A program made the translations under genes and the position numbers. The notes below the pieces were generated by a model. It ran no database searches and had not been told where the DNA came from. It saw only the letters and a program-made list of their open reading frames with translations. Of a stretch of 64,000 nucleotides of DNA, positions 1 to 11,397 are shown piece by piece (the stretch's first letter is position 1; each line of letters starts with the position of its first letter). The stretch is from Suillus spraguei (taxonomy: Eukaryota; Basidiomycota; Agaricomycetes; Boletales; Suillaceae). The stretch covers positions 90,364-154,363 of the forward strand of contig JABCPU010000146.1 of the NCBI GenBank assembly GCA_016800925.1, given 5' to 3'.

Positions 1-256
1 CTACTCTCTTGTCTGCTCTCACCTGCTCTTGTCCACTCTCATTTGCTCTTGCTTGCTTCTCCTCCTCCTCCGATGCAATGGCAATGATAATGCAATGACA
101 ACAATGATGTGATGACAACAACAATGATGCAATGACAATGAAACAATGACAATGATGATGCAATGATGACGATAACAACACAACAATGATGCAATGACAA
201 TGGCAATGATGCAATGACAATGGCAATGATGCAATGACAATGGCAATGATGCAATG

Positions 257-353
<97 letters not shown>

Positions 354-354
354 C
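1..354. repeat. simple-sequence block: CT-rich, CAATGATG minisatellite, (CAA)n
   Basis: The first 60 bases are pyrimidine-rich, with repeated CTCTTG/TTGCT motifs. From about 75 to 250 there is a degenerate array built on CAATGATG and CAATGACAATGG units. From about 256 to 353 there is an almost perfect (CAA)n microsatellite of roughly 30 units. Read on the minus strand this gives poly-leucine frames that are not genes. The block ends exactly where the gypsy element begins. Confidence 0.95.
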
Positions 355-356
355 TG

Positions 357-1316
357 TTACGAACTGGGAAGGTCAGGAGTAGTTGCTCGTTCGGCAACCG
401 TAAGGAGCTCGTTAGAGGAGGAAGGAGAAGTTATGCCGAAGTCTTTTACTAAAACTGGCGAGACAGGGTCCATTGGACCAAATGATGACGGAATGGACAT
501 GGGAGGATGAATGTGAAGGTCGCAAAGTCGAGGACCGAGCGCAACTAATTCAGTAACAGGAATTCCCAATCTTTTAGCAGCCTCACACTGTTCTTCTGTG
601 CAGGGCTCGTATAGCCATGCGGGATGGTCATGTGTGACCGTAATAGGGGGCGGTGAATTCGATTGTTCGATGGGAGATGGGGTTCATGGAGAATCGAGGT
701 CGGCTTGGGTCTGTTGTAAATCGGTGATGGCTTCCTCAACTAAGTTTCTGGCCACTCTAGTTTCAGCGACTGACTGCTGGATGGTTTTGACAACTGTGTT
801 GGTGAGCTGTCCGATCTCTTGGACAACAGTATATAAGCCAGTAAAGGCGTCAAGACTAGAATACATGCGCGAAGAAGCGGGTGCTGGAATAGCAAGTGGC
901 GTATCCTCCTGCAGAGAGGGAGGTCGAGCAACGCCTGCTCGACGTTCAGCAACGATGTGAATAGCTTCTTCAACATCATTTTTAAAAGAATTGGGAAGCA
1001 ACAACATAGCGTAAGCACGAATACGTTTTTGAAGATGAAGGAAATGGTGACGGAGTGTAATTTCTGTTGTGTCTTTGGCAGTGGCTTCGATAAGGGCTGC
1101 AGTACGGATGATGTTGACAAGGAGTAGGGCAGGGAAAGCACCTCTTTCAGTGAGGATTCTTTTGATTTCGAGGGCATGTCCTTCACAGAGAATAGCGGCT
1201 TCAATGTAGGAGGTGTTGTCGATTTCAGCAGCAAGGGTTCCATAGTTTTCTGCTTCGAGGTCATGGTCATTGTTGGAAACAGTGACGGGAGTTATGTATG
1301 CAGTGGGGAAAGACAT
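357..1316 (-). pseudogene. extra ORF downstream of gypsy-1 pol, one in-frame stop
   Basis: A minus-strand frame begins with ATG at 1316, 55 bases after the end of integrase, and runs about 320 codons to a TAA at 357-359. It is interrupted once, by TGA at 684-686, after which the same frame stays open. The protein is predicted to be mostly helical, with Ala/Glu/Leu-rich stretches, no transmembrane segment, no zinc knuckle and no recognisable domain. The C-terminal third is richer in Pro, Cys and Ser. Its stop codon lies inside the GTTCGTAACA end motif shared with family A LTRs. I do not recognise the family. Position suggests a third gene of the retroelement rather than a host gene; it is neither a usual gag nor an obvious envelope. 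Confidence 0.55.
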
Positions 1317-1371
1317 TTAGAGCGGCTGTAGTTGATCAATTGCTGGTGCAAGTTGATTGACTGAAGGATAG

Positions 1372-2690
1372 TCAGAGGGTGTGTTGCTTCTTATAAGCAT
1401 TCAAGATTCGAGCGGAGTTCTTTAGGTTCTTTTCTGGGAGCCATTCGTTATCTCCCGATGAATATCCTTTCCAAGAAACGAGATAGCGTCGGCAAGTGCC
1501 GGTTCCTTTGTGAGAAAGAATAGCTTCTATTTCATATTCTTCTTCTTCTTCAATGATATCAGGTGGTGGTTTGGGGAAGTTCGGGCCATGTACGTCCGTT
1601 TCGCTATAGGACGATAAGACAGAAGCGTGGAATGTGGGATGGATCTTCCATTGCGGAGGGAGTTTGAGTGTGAACGTGATGGGGGATAAGACATCGATGA
1701 TTGGGAAAGGTCCGTATCGCTTTGGCGCAAGTTTTCTTGATGGGAGTTTGAGTCTAAGATTAGCAGCAGATAGCCAAACCTTATCTCCGATCTTCCATGG
1801 GATGTACTTATCTCCTCGGGATCGTTCGGCCATTGTTTGCATTGCAATATTATGGCAGGCGATTGCTTCTTCTCTTATCTTCTGCAGGGATTGTACTCGA
1901 TCTTCTGCTGCGGGGACTGATGAATCAGGGATAAGGTGAGGGATAGCGCGTGGTTCGTATCCCATCATCAAATAGAAGGGTGACACATTCCTTGCATCGT
2001 GTTTTCGGTGGTTGTGGACGAATTCAGCGATTGGTAGGTGTTCTACCCAATCTTCGGGATTATTGCGGCAGTAAATGCGTAGATATGTTTCAAGTTCTTG
2101 ATTAAGCCTTTCCGTTTGACCATCAGTCTGAGGATGGTAAGCCGTAGATGGAGCGATGACGTAGTTGAGGAGTCGGGCAAGTTCCTTTGAGAAGCGAGAT
2201 AGGAATTGCGGACCTCGATCTGAGATAACTTTGTCATGGAGTCCAAATCGTCGGTAGACGTGTTTCAAAAATAGTTTAGCAATGCCTTCTGAGGTGATGG
2301 TTTTCAAACAAGGGATAATAATTACCCCCTTCGTAAGGCCATGGTCGACCACGACCATGATACTGTCAAAGCCTCCAGAGACAGGGAGGTCAGTGATAAG
2401 ATCGATAGAGAGCTGAGAAAAGGGGCGTGTGGCAGAAGAGGGAATCGGAGCAAGCGGGGGTCGAACGGGATGTGTATCTGCCTTCATTTGCTGACAAAGG
2501 GCGCAACCCTCAACATATTTTTGAATATAGGAGCCCATAGCAGGCCACCAGACTTCGCATTTGACGAGACCTTCAGTCTTAAATCTACCAGGATGTCCCG
2601 CGGTAGGATGATCATGATACCTTTTCAGGATATCAGAGCGATGTGCCGGTGGAATATAGGCACGATTCTTAAAATAGAGGACGTTCTCCT
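1372..2690 (-). pseudogene. gypsy-1 integrase with C-terminal chromodomain
   Basis: This is the integrase portion of pol. It begins with the H2C2 zinc finger (HDHPTAGHPG with a later C-x2-C), followed by the DDE core: D in LSIDLITDLP, D in VISDRGPQF, E in TDGQTERLNQE. All three catalytic residues are present. The last ~55 residues are a chromodomain (EYEIEAIL, YLVSWKGYS, NEWLPEKNL), which in chromoviruses binds histone marks and directs insertion to heterochromatin. The first ATG in frame is at 2538, but homology extends upstream to about 2690, where the frame is shifted relative to RNase H. The region was originally one polyprotein; the shift is 1 extra or 2 missing bases near 2697. Confidence 0.9.
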
Positions 2691-4113
2691 CAATCTTCCA
2701 GTCAGAGATTTTTCATAGGGGGAAGGCACACGCCATCAAGGGCATCAGACGCTGTTTTGAAGACAGGGTCATTGAGGGGGTTGGAGGATGATAAGACATC
2801 TTTTAAGTCAGTATCAATAAGACGAACGAATAGAGCGTCAGGGAGGAGGGTCTGGTCCTCATTATCGTCTTTACCGGAGTCATAGTCAGGCCAGCGGGAT
2901 AGTGCATCAGGTACTGCTAATTTAGTACCTGCAACGTGATGCAGTTCAATGTCATAGATAGACAAAATCAATTGCCAATGTGCTTGGCGACGGGTAAGCT
3001 TCTGTGCACTTCTAAAGTACAGAAGGTTCTTGTGGTCAGTGAATACCAAGACAGGGTGTGGGTTTCCTTCGAGATAATGACGCCATTCGTTCAATGCCCA
3101 GATCACGGCAAGGAGTTCCCGATCAAAGATCTGATAATTGTGTTCCGCAGGGTTCAAAGACTGTGAGAGGTATGCACATGGGTGATAAACACCATTCTCA
3201 TCAGTCTGCAGGAGAACTCCGCCAGTTGCTACGAGCGAAGCGTCGGTAGCAATAGTAAATTGTCGGGACGGATCAGGGTTACGGAGTACCGGTTGTGATG
3301 TAAAGCGTCGTTTCAGTTCTTCGAAGGTGTCCATGCATTCGGTTGACCAATCAAAGGCCTTATCTTTCTTTGTCAAATCAATAAGAGGTCGAGCAATGTC
3401 AGAATAGTGTGAAATGAACGTGCGGTAAAAGTTGCAAAAGCTGAGGAATGACCGAACGTCTTTTACAGATTTTGGAACTGGCCATTCGGAGATTCCCTTG
3501 GTCTTGGCGGTATCCATAGCAACTTGTCCGGGGCGAATTATCATTCCGAGGTATTCCACTTCTTCTGCATCGAAAGTGCATTTCTCCGGTTTCAAGAATA
3601 AGTGTTTCTTTCGTATCTTCATCAATACCCGTCTTGTTCGTTCACGATGTTCTGCCATCGTTGTAGAGAAAATCAGAATATCATCCATGTGGATCACCAT
3701 CCATCCTTCGTTGATTTCTTGTTGGAAGGTTCGGTTCATGTATGCTTGGAAAGTTGCTGGGGAATTACAGAGGCCAAAGAACATGACGTTCAGTTCAAAG
3801 AGACCGAATTCTGTAGTAAAAGCAGCTTTCCACCTATCGTCAGGATGGATGTGAATGTTATTATAGCCAGACCGGATATCCATTTTCATAAAGAACTGTG
3901 CGTTGTGAAGGCGTGCGACGAGGGAAATAGGAAGCGGGAGCAGATAGGCGTTCTTGACTGTCCAATCATTGATGTAGCGGTAATCTTGACAGGGATGCAA
4001 TTCTCCACTCTTCTTTCCCACAAAGAAGAAGCCACTGGCTTGGGGTGACTTCGATTCTGAGATGAAACCTTTTGCAATGTTTTCATCGATAAACATTTTG
4101 ACGGCAGCGCATT
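2691..4113 (-). pseudogene. gypsy-1 reverse transcriptase and RNase H (5' truncated)
   Basis: The minus-strand frame shows reverse transcriptase motifs in order: PCQDYRYIN, FMKMDIRSGYN, FGLCNSPATFQ and the catalytic box VIHMDDILIF (Y/F-x-D-D type, here MDD). RNase H follows (FTIATDASLVATGG, FDRELLAVIWAL, LVFTDHKNL), along with the short connecting domain PDALSRWPDY. The frame ends at a TGA at 2702-2704; integrase continues in another frame. The N-terminal fingers domain, protease and gag are missing, because homology stops at 4113 against an LTR. It was a retroviral-type polymerase acting in cytoplasmic virus-like particles, and this copy cannot work alone. Confidence 0.9.
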
Positions 4114-4588
4114 TGTTACGAACTGGGGTGGCGTCACCAGCGACAGTGAAAAGACACAGATGGTCTGCTGGGAGTTCTTACAATGTCCAGAAGGGGACAA
4201 GGTGAAAGTACTAGGAACATGTTCTGAGTATGATCAAGGATTCGGCCTCAATGACAAGTCAAAGAGGTATCCGCGAGAATAGAGACTAAGACTAAGGAGT
4301 GCTTAGACTTAGAGATGATTCAAGACGACTTAGGTTGGAGACCTAAGCGAAGGAGATTCCAGGTAAAACCCAGTAAGATTAAAGTAAAGAATCTACTACA
4401 AGTACACTGTGCTTAAATAGGCCAATATGTGCGCACAGACCAGGTAACCGTGAGAACGTAACTGCGTATCCTAATAAGGAAGGCATGTGTTGTACAGATG
4501 CGTTGAGCATGTGAGCCAGAGTCATGTGACATGATATACAAGTAAGGAAACAAAGGGAAAATGAATAGGGGCACGTACAACTGTAACA
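4114..4588 (-). repeat. family A LTR (no target duplication)
   Basis: A 475-bp copy of the family A LTR, from TGTTACGAACTGGG to ACTGTAACA. Inverted ends TGTTAC/GTAACA are clear. In the minus orientation it has a TATA-like CTATTTAAGC box about 210 bases from the 5' end, which fixes its sense. The flanks differ (GCATT on the left, GTCCC on the right), unlike the other six copies. Either it is the 5' LTR of gypsy-1 brought next to pol by deletion of gag, or an insertion whose right flank was later lost. Confidence 0.9.
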
Positions 4589-4883
4589 GTCCCATAGTTT
4601 GTACTTAATGTCTAGAATAGTAGTTTCTCATTTTGCAATACATTTGTTTTCATTTACTTTTATGTGTAACTTGAGTCGCAACAAAGCAATTTCTAATATA
4701 TTCTGTGTAACTAGAGGGCCACTGTGGAGCTCTGGGAAGCTCTGTACAGAGATTTACAGAGATTGGCCTGTCTGTACAGAAGGGACCAAGCTGTGGCACT
4801 GTACAGCTCTGCACAGAACATTGTGATTTACTGATGTGAGCGGTATCCATTCGGACGCACTTCCCTGGCCTTTAAAAGTTGCA

Positions 4884-5035
4884 CATGCTCTGATAGACAT
4901 GGATATTGTCAAAGCAGCAATAGCAGCGAGAAGGAATGAGAAGTGCAGAACTTGGGCTATGTAATATGGGATGTGTCCCCTGGGCCTTGAGGGGAATCTT
5001 TGAGTGATAGCTCTGGTACTAGCAATAGGAAGATG
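4884..5035 (+). repeat. diverged repeat, copy 1 of 2 (possible exon relic)
   Basis: About 150 bases resemble 7590-7722 in the same orientation. In one frame both encode similar peptides: ALIDMDIVKAAIAARRNE here and ALTDIDVVKAAATARRNE there. Conservation at the amino-acid level suggests both descend from a coding exon. No parent gene was recognised and stops follow soon after. Confidence 0.5.
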
Positions 5036-7589
5036 GATTCTGGGAAGCACTTGGCACTTCCATCAGAATGGTTACAGCTGGGAGACTTCAGGGAGACATA
5101 AGTCAGGGAGACAAACATGTGAATTGTCAATGTATGAACAATCAAATGTCCAGCATATCACGGATTCTCAATTCACTGATTTCACTCCGGGCCATTGGCC
5201 ATCATCTTGATGGAGAATTGACTTGATGGATCATGGTAGTCATTTATTTAATTATTGGTCGTCTTTGTTATATCAGCACTTGAGGGTGCTATCAGGGTGT
5301 AGGTATAACTTTCAGTGTAACATGATGCAGAGAAAGGATTAAGATGGCAGGCTGCAATACCGACCCCTAGTATTCATTTCAATATGGTGGATACATAGAA
5401 TCAAGGTGGGCAGGCAAGTAGGTTGGCTCAGGGCTACCACAGGTCATAGCATGAGTTACCTGTCATTTTGAAGTTCTAGTGCACTTACTAATGTGAAGCA
5501 GGTTCAAGCACTGGAAAATGACACATATTAATAGACACCTTAGCTGCGCCTGGCATGTCGTCTGCCTGCATGGTCCCAAGCTTGTAGAGTGTATCTTCCT
5601 ACACCTGTGTCATTCACTCAATCCTTGATAGATCTTTCTCAAACTTTAAGGCTATAATTAGGGATATATGTGAAAGGCATCCCAGGTGTCTGATCACCGA
5701 TAACACTCTTGATTACCATGTGGGCTTCTAATCAGTAGAAATACCTCCTTTACATCAGATCTCAAGTTGTCGCCCTATATCTGGCTGATCCTTAGCACAA
5801 GAAATAAATATACATGTATTACTATTGGTCTATGAGTAGCCTGGATGATATTTAGATGGTAAAGCACTTCAAACATATGAAAAATGTGATTTGTCAAGTT
5901 GTTGCTCCTGTAGAAGGATACTATAGGTTTCTTGGGGTATCTACCTGATAGATATACTCTAAATATGCATAGGAATAGACCACACACCCTCCTTGAGGTT
6001 CGGTCCTGCAGGAAAAAATTTCACAGGAGGTAAACCATCAGGAGAGGGGGGATGCACTACACAACAAGGTCTTATCCTATGGTCCTGAGCTCCTGATACA
6101 TTGTTCATAACATTAGATAGATGATTGGAATCATGTTTCAGAGGCTCTGTACCCATAAATTAACACATGAGAACATATTTTGTATTTTCCTGTATATATG
6201 CTATATTTATTGATGTAGGGCGCTTCAGGGGGTCAAATAAAGATGGGAATCTCTTCATATATACTCTTAAACATGGTCTGAACATCCTAGAACACTTTCC
6301 TGTTAAAGAGGCAAAATTGCGAAAGTGTTCTATACCCTAACCTATTTTGAATGGCCCCTGGAGGAGGAGGAGACATACAAATAAACAAAAAAAGCGGTCT
6401 ATTACATTATATTATACATATTTATACCAAACTACTACTTAGATACAGGGGGGGCTTATTGTGGTGTAGTGGTGAAGCTGCAGTAAGGTGGGGAGGGTGT
6501 GGGAACAATTGATATTGTGGAGATTCCCAGAATGGGCGATGTTTTTGGTGTTGTGGGGAAATTCCCACAGTAGGTGGCCCAAAATGCGGAGCTATGGAGT
6601 GTGAGAATATTGTGGGGAGGTATAGGTGGCCAAAAATGTGAAAATATGTATGCTGGGAATGATGTATACCTGGGATTCACCAAGGATACATCAACCTGGG
6701 CAGTGCCATAGTGGATGGCTAAACTGAATGATGTATCAGGGTTTTTGGCTAATAAGCCAGTTTGGATATATCAATATGACAGTATGGGCTGCTTCCTGAC
6801 TGCTCGATATAACCCATCTGTAGCACTAATCAACACTCAGAAGACAGTAGTAGTTCAAGTCAAGATTGCATTTGAAATATTCAGCCGACCAAAGGTGGAT
6901 ATGATATATCTGGTGTAAATAATATTGAATGCAGAATTTGCTTGATTCCAATGCGTTTTGCAACTGGCAGGGGCTTAGCTGGGCAAACTGAAGTCTGTGT
7001 ACGTGCCAAAGTATGACTGCGCCTGCTGCCAACATGTAAAACAGTAAGAGCTAGACTCACAGGCCCATTGATATGCTATCAAAAATTCTTCGCAGTTAGG
7101 TTTATAGGCAGGACTATTTCGATGTAATTCTGCCGGTCTTAAACTTAATGATCTTTTTTAACCTATTTTCTTAGGCTTGTTCGTTAATGGAAAACTCGTA
7201 CGCAAGTCGATAACATCAATGCGTTGAATCATTTTTCGAGGAAATTTTTCTAATGCTATGTTACTCTAGAGTCTGCTCGAGGCAGCCCGGAAATTCGTGC
7301 TGCAATAGTAACATATTGATCAGCTGCATATCGTGTGATCAATCACTGGGGAAACATAAAAGCAGAAAGATGACCCACAGTCGCGAACATCCAAGCCAAT
7401 CAACAAAGGGTTAATGGCAGTACAATATGTCATTCACGCCACTGGCAGGCTATCGGCACAAGGGTAAGTTATGGAGTTGAATTACAGATCCAAAGCGGAT
7501 GGATCATACTCACACCCAACGAGCAAGTCAGGCCTAGGCAGCATGGTTCCGCAGCGGTCGAGTCGCAAATTGAGTCTCAATCTGCGCAC

Positions 7590-7722
7590 GCTTTGACAGA
7601 CATAGATGTTGTCAAAGCAGCAGCAACAGCAAGGAGGAATGAGATACGCATGTCTTTTTCTAGGTAAGGATGTGTCGAGGGGATCTCAAATGATAGCTCT
7701 GATACTGGCAATAGGAAGAGTT
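7590..7722 (+). repeat. diverged repeat, copy 2 of 2 (possible exon relic)
   Basis: Partner of the repeat at 4884-5035. The shared part begins near GCACGCTTTGACAGACAT and extends to the CTGGCAATAGGAAGA motif, with small indels between copies. It encodes the peptide ALTDIDVVKAAATARRNE, then breaks up. Confidence 0.5.
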
Positions 7723-8197
7723 GATGGCTTACTTATATATTCCACTAATCATGAAGTACTCGGAGGTTCTGCGGACTTCAGTACCACAGGGAGTATACAT
7801 AGTCGGCGGATAAACAGTCCAGATTGAAGGGATGGTATGAAGACCTGATTGACACATAACTGATGACGCATAACTGACGATAGAAGGAGAACACTTTATT
7901 AATTAGTATTACGCTTTGGAGTACTGTCACTAACGCCAAATAACCTGCAACACTTCATAGGCGCCTAGACAAATTTTCCAGCCCTCGATCCGTCGATGTG
8001 AAAATTGCTGGAATCTTGATGAATTTGACCGCGCCAACATGAAAAAAAGTAAGCCTAGAGTAAACAACCGCAGGTGTGCAAAATGTCAAGCTATCGAGGT
8101 CACTCTCGTACATACTCATCCTTTTCTTTTACATACGCAATCACTCTTCGATACATGCCTCAGACATGTTTTCCTCAGGCTCCGTCTTAATCAGCGT

Positions 8198-8357
8198 TCT
8201 CACCGTCAAATATTATTGTCCTGTAGTCTTTTGAGCCAATCTGAAATCGTTGTTCTCATTCCTCGCCCCTAGTCCGAGCCTTGTCAGATCTTGACACGAA
8301 ATGCGGGAGGGTCCATGGGACATAAGCTGGCCAAGAAAAGAAAAGAAAAGATAACAT
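8198..8357 (+). repeat. direct repeat R, left of protease copy 1
   Basis: About 160 bases (CTCACCGTCAAATATT to AAAGATAAC), nearly identical to 10981-11136 and 44192-44345. It sits downstream of protease copy 1, with the same repeat upstream of the gene, as expected if the gene and its promoter region were once part of a tandem array. Confidence 0.85.
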
Positions 8358-8944
8358 GAGGAAATCAACCCGATGACTAGATAGAGCTGACAAATAAAAC
8401 CCATTATGATACATCTATATTTAGAATAACACATTATTACAACATGACATTGTATGAGTATGCCAGGGACATATTGGACAATTGCAGTGTGCAATTCTAA
8501 GGAGAAATATGAAATTTTGGTGGCGCGTGTGACAAGAAAGGACTCGAAGCCCACAAAACTATGGAAGCCTGGAGTCTCGAACACTCAGCTAGAATTTTAT
8601 ATGCGGCCAGAAGGCAACCTACACGCCGATTTCAAAATTCTTCTTTACTCTCTTCTTCGATTGTTCGTTCGCTCGGCCATTTGGGCCCAAATTCGTTTCG
8701 CTGAGATTCCCATGGCCTTAGGGATTCATTGCCGTGCGCAAATGTGATCAAGCTTCAGCGGCGTTTCGTGCTTTATATATGTAGAAAGAAAGCCGACCGA
8801 AGGGGTGTCCTTCCATTGCCATGATCTAATCATACATAAACCCAACCAACGAATAAGACTTTGACTTTCAGAGCCTGAGTACATAGTACATACAACCTTC
8901 AAGTGCATATGCTGCTTTGCGTGCAAAATGATGGCGATTCCATA

Positions 8945-10443
8945 TTAGTTTACAACGGACCGAGTGAACCGGGTTTGGGCAAAACCGATGTATAAGTGGT
9001 CGGGATCAACCACGGTATAGAAGCGTTGGATGAATACGTAGCCAATGACAAAGTCAATGGGCCCTTGCTGAAATCCCGTGCCAATGTCGCGAACAATGAG
9101 ATATATGGAAGCCCTAGTACCACGATAAGCTCCAATCATGTGGTTGAGAGCACGAGGCCAGATTTGGGCGTTACGGGTGAGAGTAAAGATTTGCTGTGCA
9201 AAACGGTGAACAAGGGGTGTGAGTGCTAACAGAATTGACGTACGCCGCCAATATTGAAATTCAGGTTCTCCAGGCGCGAGTACCTATGGCGGGAAATAGC
9301 GTGAAGTCCACTCACAGGATCGTATCGAGCGCCGGTTATATCCTTGTACCGCTGGAAGGCCTCTATCGAACACTAATTAGACCATCATTACTCGCTGCAC
9401 TCTAGTGGATACACACCGGTGGAAATCGAAATAAAGGTGTTGCCACAATCGACAATACCAATGGTGTCTTGTAAGATCACTGTGGTGGCAGTGTTGCCGT
9501 ATGTGATGCTTTGACGGAAACCCCAAAATTTCGGTGCAAACCACGGGATGTTGATGATAGGACTGAAACAAAACAGTTGCTATCAGTCTGGATTGATCTA
9601 GGAACTGAGGTAGCTTACGTGTATGTAATGTGACCGTGCAAGGCATCGTCAGTTCCACCAAAAGTGAGTTGTCCAGCGGTTCTTTCCTGCGAACCGCCGT
9701 AGGGCTTGAAAAAGATACCAAGAATGTTGGCAGGAATGATGTTTTCCTTAACCAGGTTGTCAGTGACAGTCGGGATCAGCGCTTCCGGCATTCGAGTCAG
9801 GGTGTTTTGTGTCGATGCCATAGGCCCGATGCCAAGGACACCGTCAAAACCAGCGAAGCCCAGTACACGATCAGCAACACCGATCGGCTGCCTGAAGACG
9901 GTGAGCCCAGGACCGACAGTGACGGTGTCGAAGTACATAAATCCTATAGATAATCGTAAGTATTTCAACTTATGATATCATATTGTATGTCACACCGTCC
10001 ATGCGGTGGTCAGAACTGTAGACGACCGATATAGGTTCTTCAGTGCGGACGCTGTCGTCGGTTGCCTGGTACGGAGTACCGGCACCAACCCATGTGTTCG
10101 CGCTACCGCCATCGAGAATCAAGTTGTCTTTAATAATGCATTAGCAGCCGCATATTTTTCCAGTATTGAACTCACAGATTGTGGAGGGGCTGCCGATACC
10201 AACTGATATGGTGTAGACAAAACAATTGGTTGTCAGAGGAACGCTAACTCGACGTTGTCCGTGCTTGCTGGAACCACTAAGGGCCTGCAAACGAGCTATA
10301 TCGTGCGCCACGAGGTTATAAGTACCATTAGAGAAATTTAGCCTCCTGGTAATGGGGACAGAGGTAGGGGAATTGGCACGTTTAACGGGCGATGCTGTGA
10401 TTGGCAAAACTAGGAGAAGTGTTAACAATGGAGCGGGGAACAT
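8945..10443 (-). CDS. secreted pepsin-like aspartic protease, copy 1 (first active-site motif altered)
   Basis: Family A1 aspartic peptidase of the basidiomycete polyporopepsin type, made as a secreted zymogen. Six exons on minus: 10443-10176, 10127-9996, 9943-9619, 9562-9417, 9362-9244, 9193-8945. The five introns are 48-56 bp with GT-AG ends. The joined length is 1239 nt (412 aa), in frame throughout. The N-terminus MFPAPLLTLLLVLPITAS is a signal peptide, followed by a propeptide of about 60 residues. The flap/core includes GVLGIGPM and QLTFGG; the end carries IYLIVRDIG and DFVIGYVFIQRFY, typical of the family. The first catalytic motif is Asp95-Gly-Gly instead of D-S/T-G (copy 2 keeps DSG); the second is Asp280-Cys-Gly instead of D-T-G. 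Both aspartates remain, but lowered or lost activity is likely. Expression is unknown. Confidence 0.9.
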
Positions 10444-10980
10444 GGCTGACTGGAAAGCAATATCATACTCAGTGGTGCATTATATATGTGCTGGCAAATT
10501 CAATGATGGTAATGTCGTGCACCTCAGTATTAGCCACGTATGAAACGTCCCCTCGAAAAAGCGATGACGAGATAGTTGCAATCGAGCGTGAGGATTAGGC
10601 TCCCCGATAAAGTGTGACAAGAGATGGTTAAAACATGCCGATACCAGGTGGCAGGAATTTACAATTCACCTGTTTACCCATAGTTCAAATGTCACCATTA
10701 ATGCATTGACTTGCCTCACATTCATTCCCATAGAGATGCTGACCTATTATGAATGCACCTTGGTAGAACTTTCGTGTCAGTGGTAAAGCTAGTGTAGTGG
10801 TCATTGCTAAGGAGAGCAATGTCCAAGGTTCTCCCGGTTGTCGACGCTACCGCTGACTCGTCGCAAAATTTGCTTATGTGAATGTGACAAGAAGTGTCAG
10901 GTGAACTTGAACAAGCCTCGAAGTAGTGCTCCGCAGCACTCCGCAGCACTAGTGAATTACGTTGCTCCGTGCGTAATACC

Positions 10981-11136
10981 TCTCACCGTCGAATATTGTC
11001 CTGTAGTCTTTTGACCCAATCTGAAATTGTTGCTCTCATTCCTCGCCCTAGTCCGAGCCTCGTCAGATCTTGACACGAAACGCGGGAGGGTCCATGGGAC
11101 ATAAGCTCAACATCGGCGGCAAAGAAAGAAAAGATA
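10981..11136 (+). repeat. direct repeat R, upstream of protease copy 1
   Basis: Second copy of the ~155-bp repeat that also lies at 8198-8357 and 44192-44345 (shared stretch includes GTCCTGTAGTCTTTTGA). It lies about 540 bases upstream of the protease start codon and marks the end of the segment shared with protease copy 2. Confidence 0.85.
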
Positions 11137-11397
11137 AGTCATCAGTGAACCCATGAGCCCTTGATATTGTAGCCGTGACAACTATAGGATGATGTAATTC
11201 TGCTTCTGCTAAACATGATCATGTATACTACGAAAAATTTGACTCAATAACAACTGTATAGTTTCGACACTAGGTTCGTCACATGTCACAGGCTCCGTTG
11301 AATCGAACCTATTTGGCGTGACCGTCATGCAAATTTTTGGGAGGTGAAGCTAATTTGTGACAGGTAGTAAAAACGGAAAAAAAACATATATATGACT

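Larger units (their letters stand above)
355..4113 (-). mobile_element. truncated Ty3/gypsy chromovirus (gypsy-1)
   Basis: On the minus strand, in order: reverse transcriptase, RNase H, H2C2 zinc finger, integrase and chromodomain (4113-1372), then a further ORF (1316-357). This is the chromovirus pol order. Gag and protease are missing: homology begins inside the reverse transcriptase, 17 bases from a family A LTR at 4114. The outer end at 355 starts with TGTTACGAACTGGG, the same 14 bases that open every family A LTR, so 355 may be the true 3' end of the element. No 5-bp target duplication could be matched around it. The copy is non-autonomous: 5' truncated, with one frameshift in pol and one in-frame stop in the 3' ORF. 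Confidence 0.85.
4589..8197. other. gene-poor spacer
   Basis: No coding region could be supported on either strand; all frames are short and lack recognisable motifs. The interval contains AT-rich stretches (about 6160-6460), a G-rich section (6440-6620), and a diverged repeat pair at 4884-5035 and 7590-7722. A ~100-bp palindromic stretch with GGATACATC and GATGTATC near 6670-6780 resembles sequence near 41460-41570, possibly a small MITE-like repeat. Confidence 0.6.

Noticed and set aside
39..353. Poly-leucine frame on the minus strand
   Set aside because: It is only the (CAA)n repeat read backwards, with no other coding signal.
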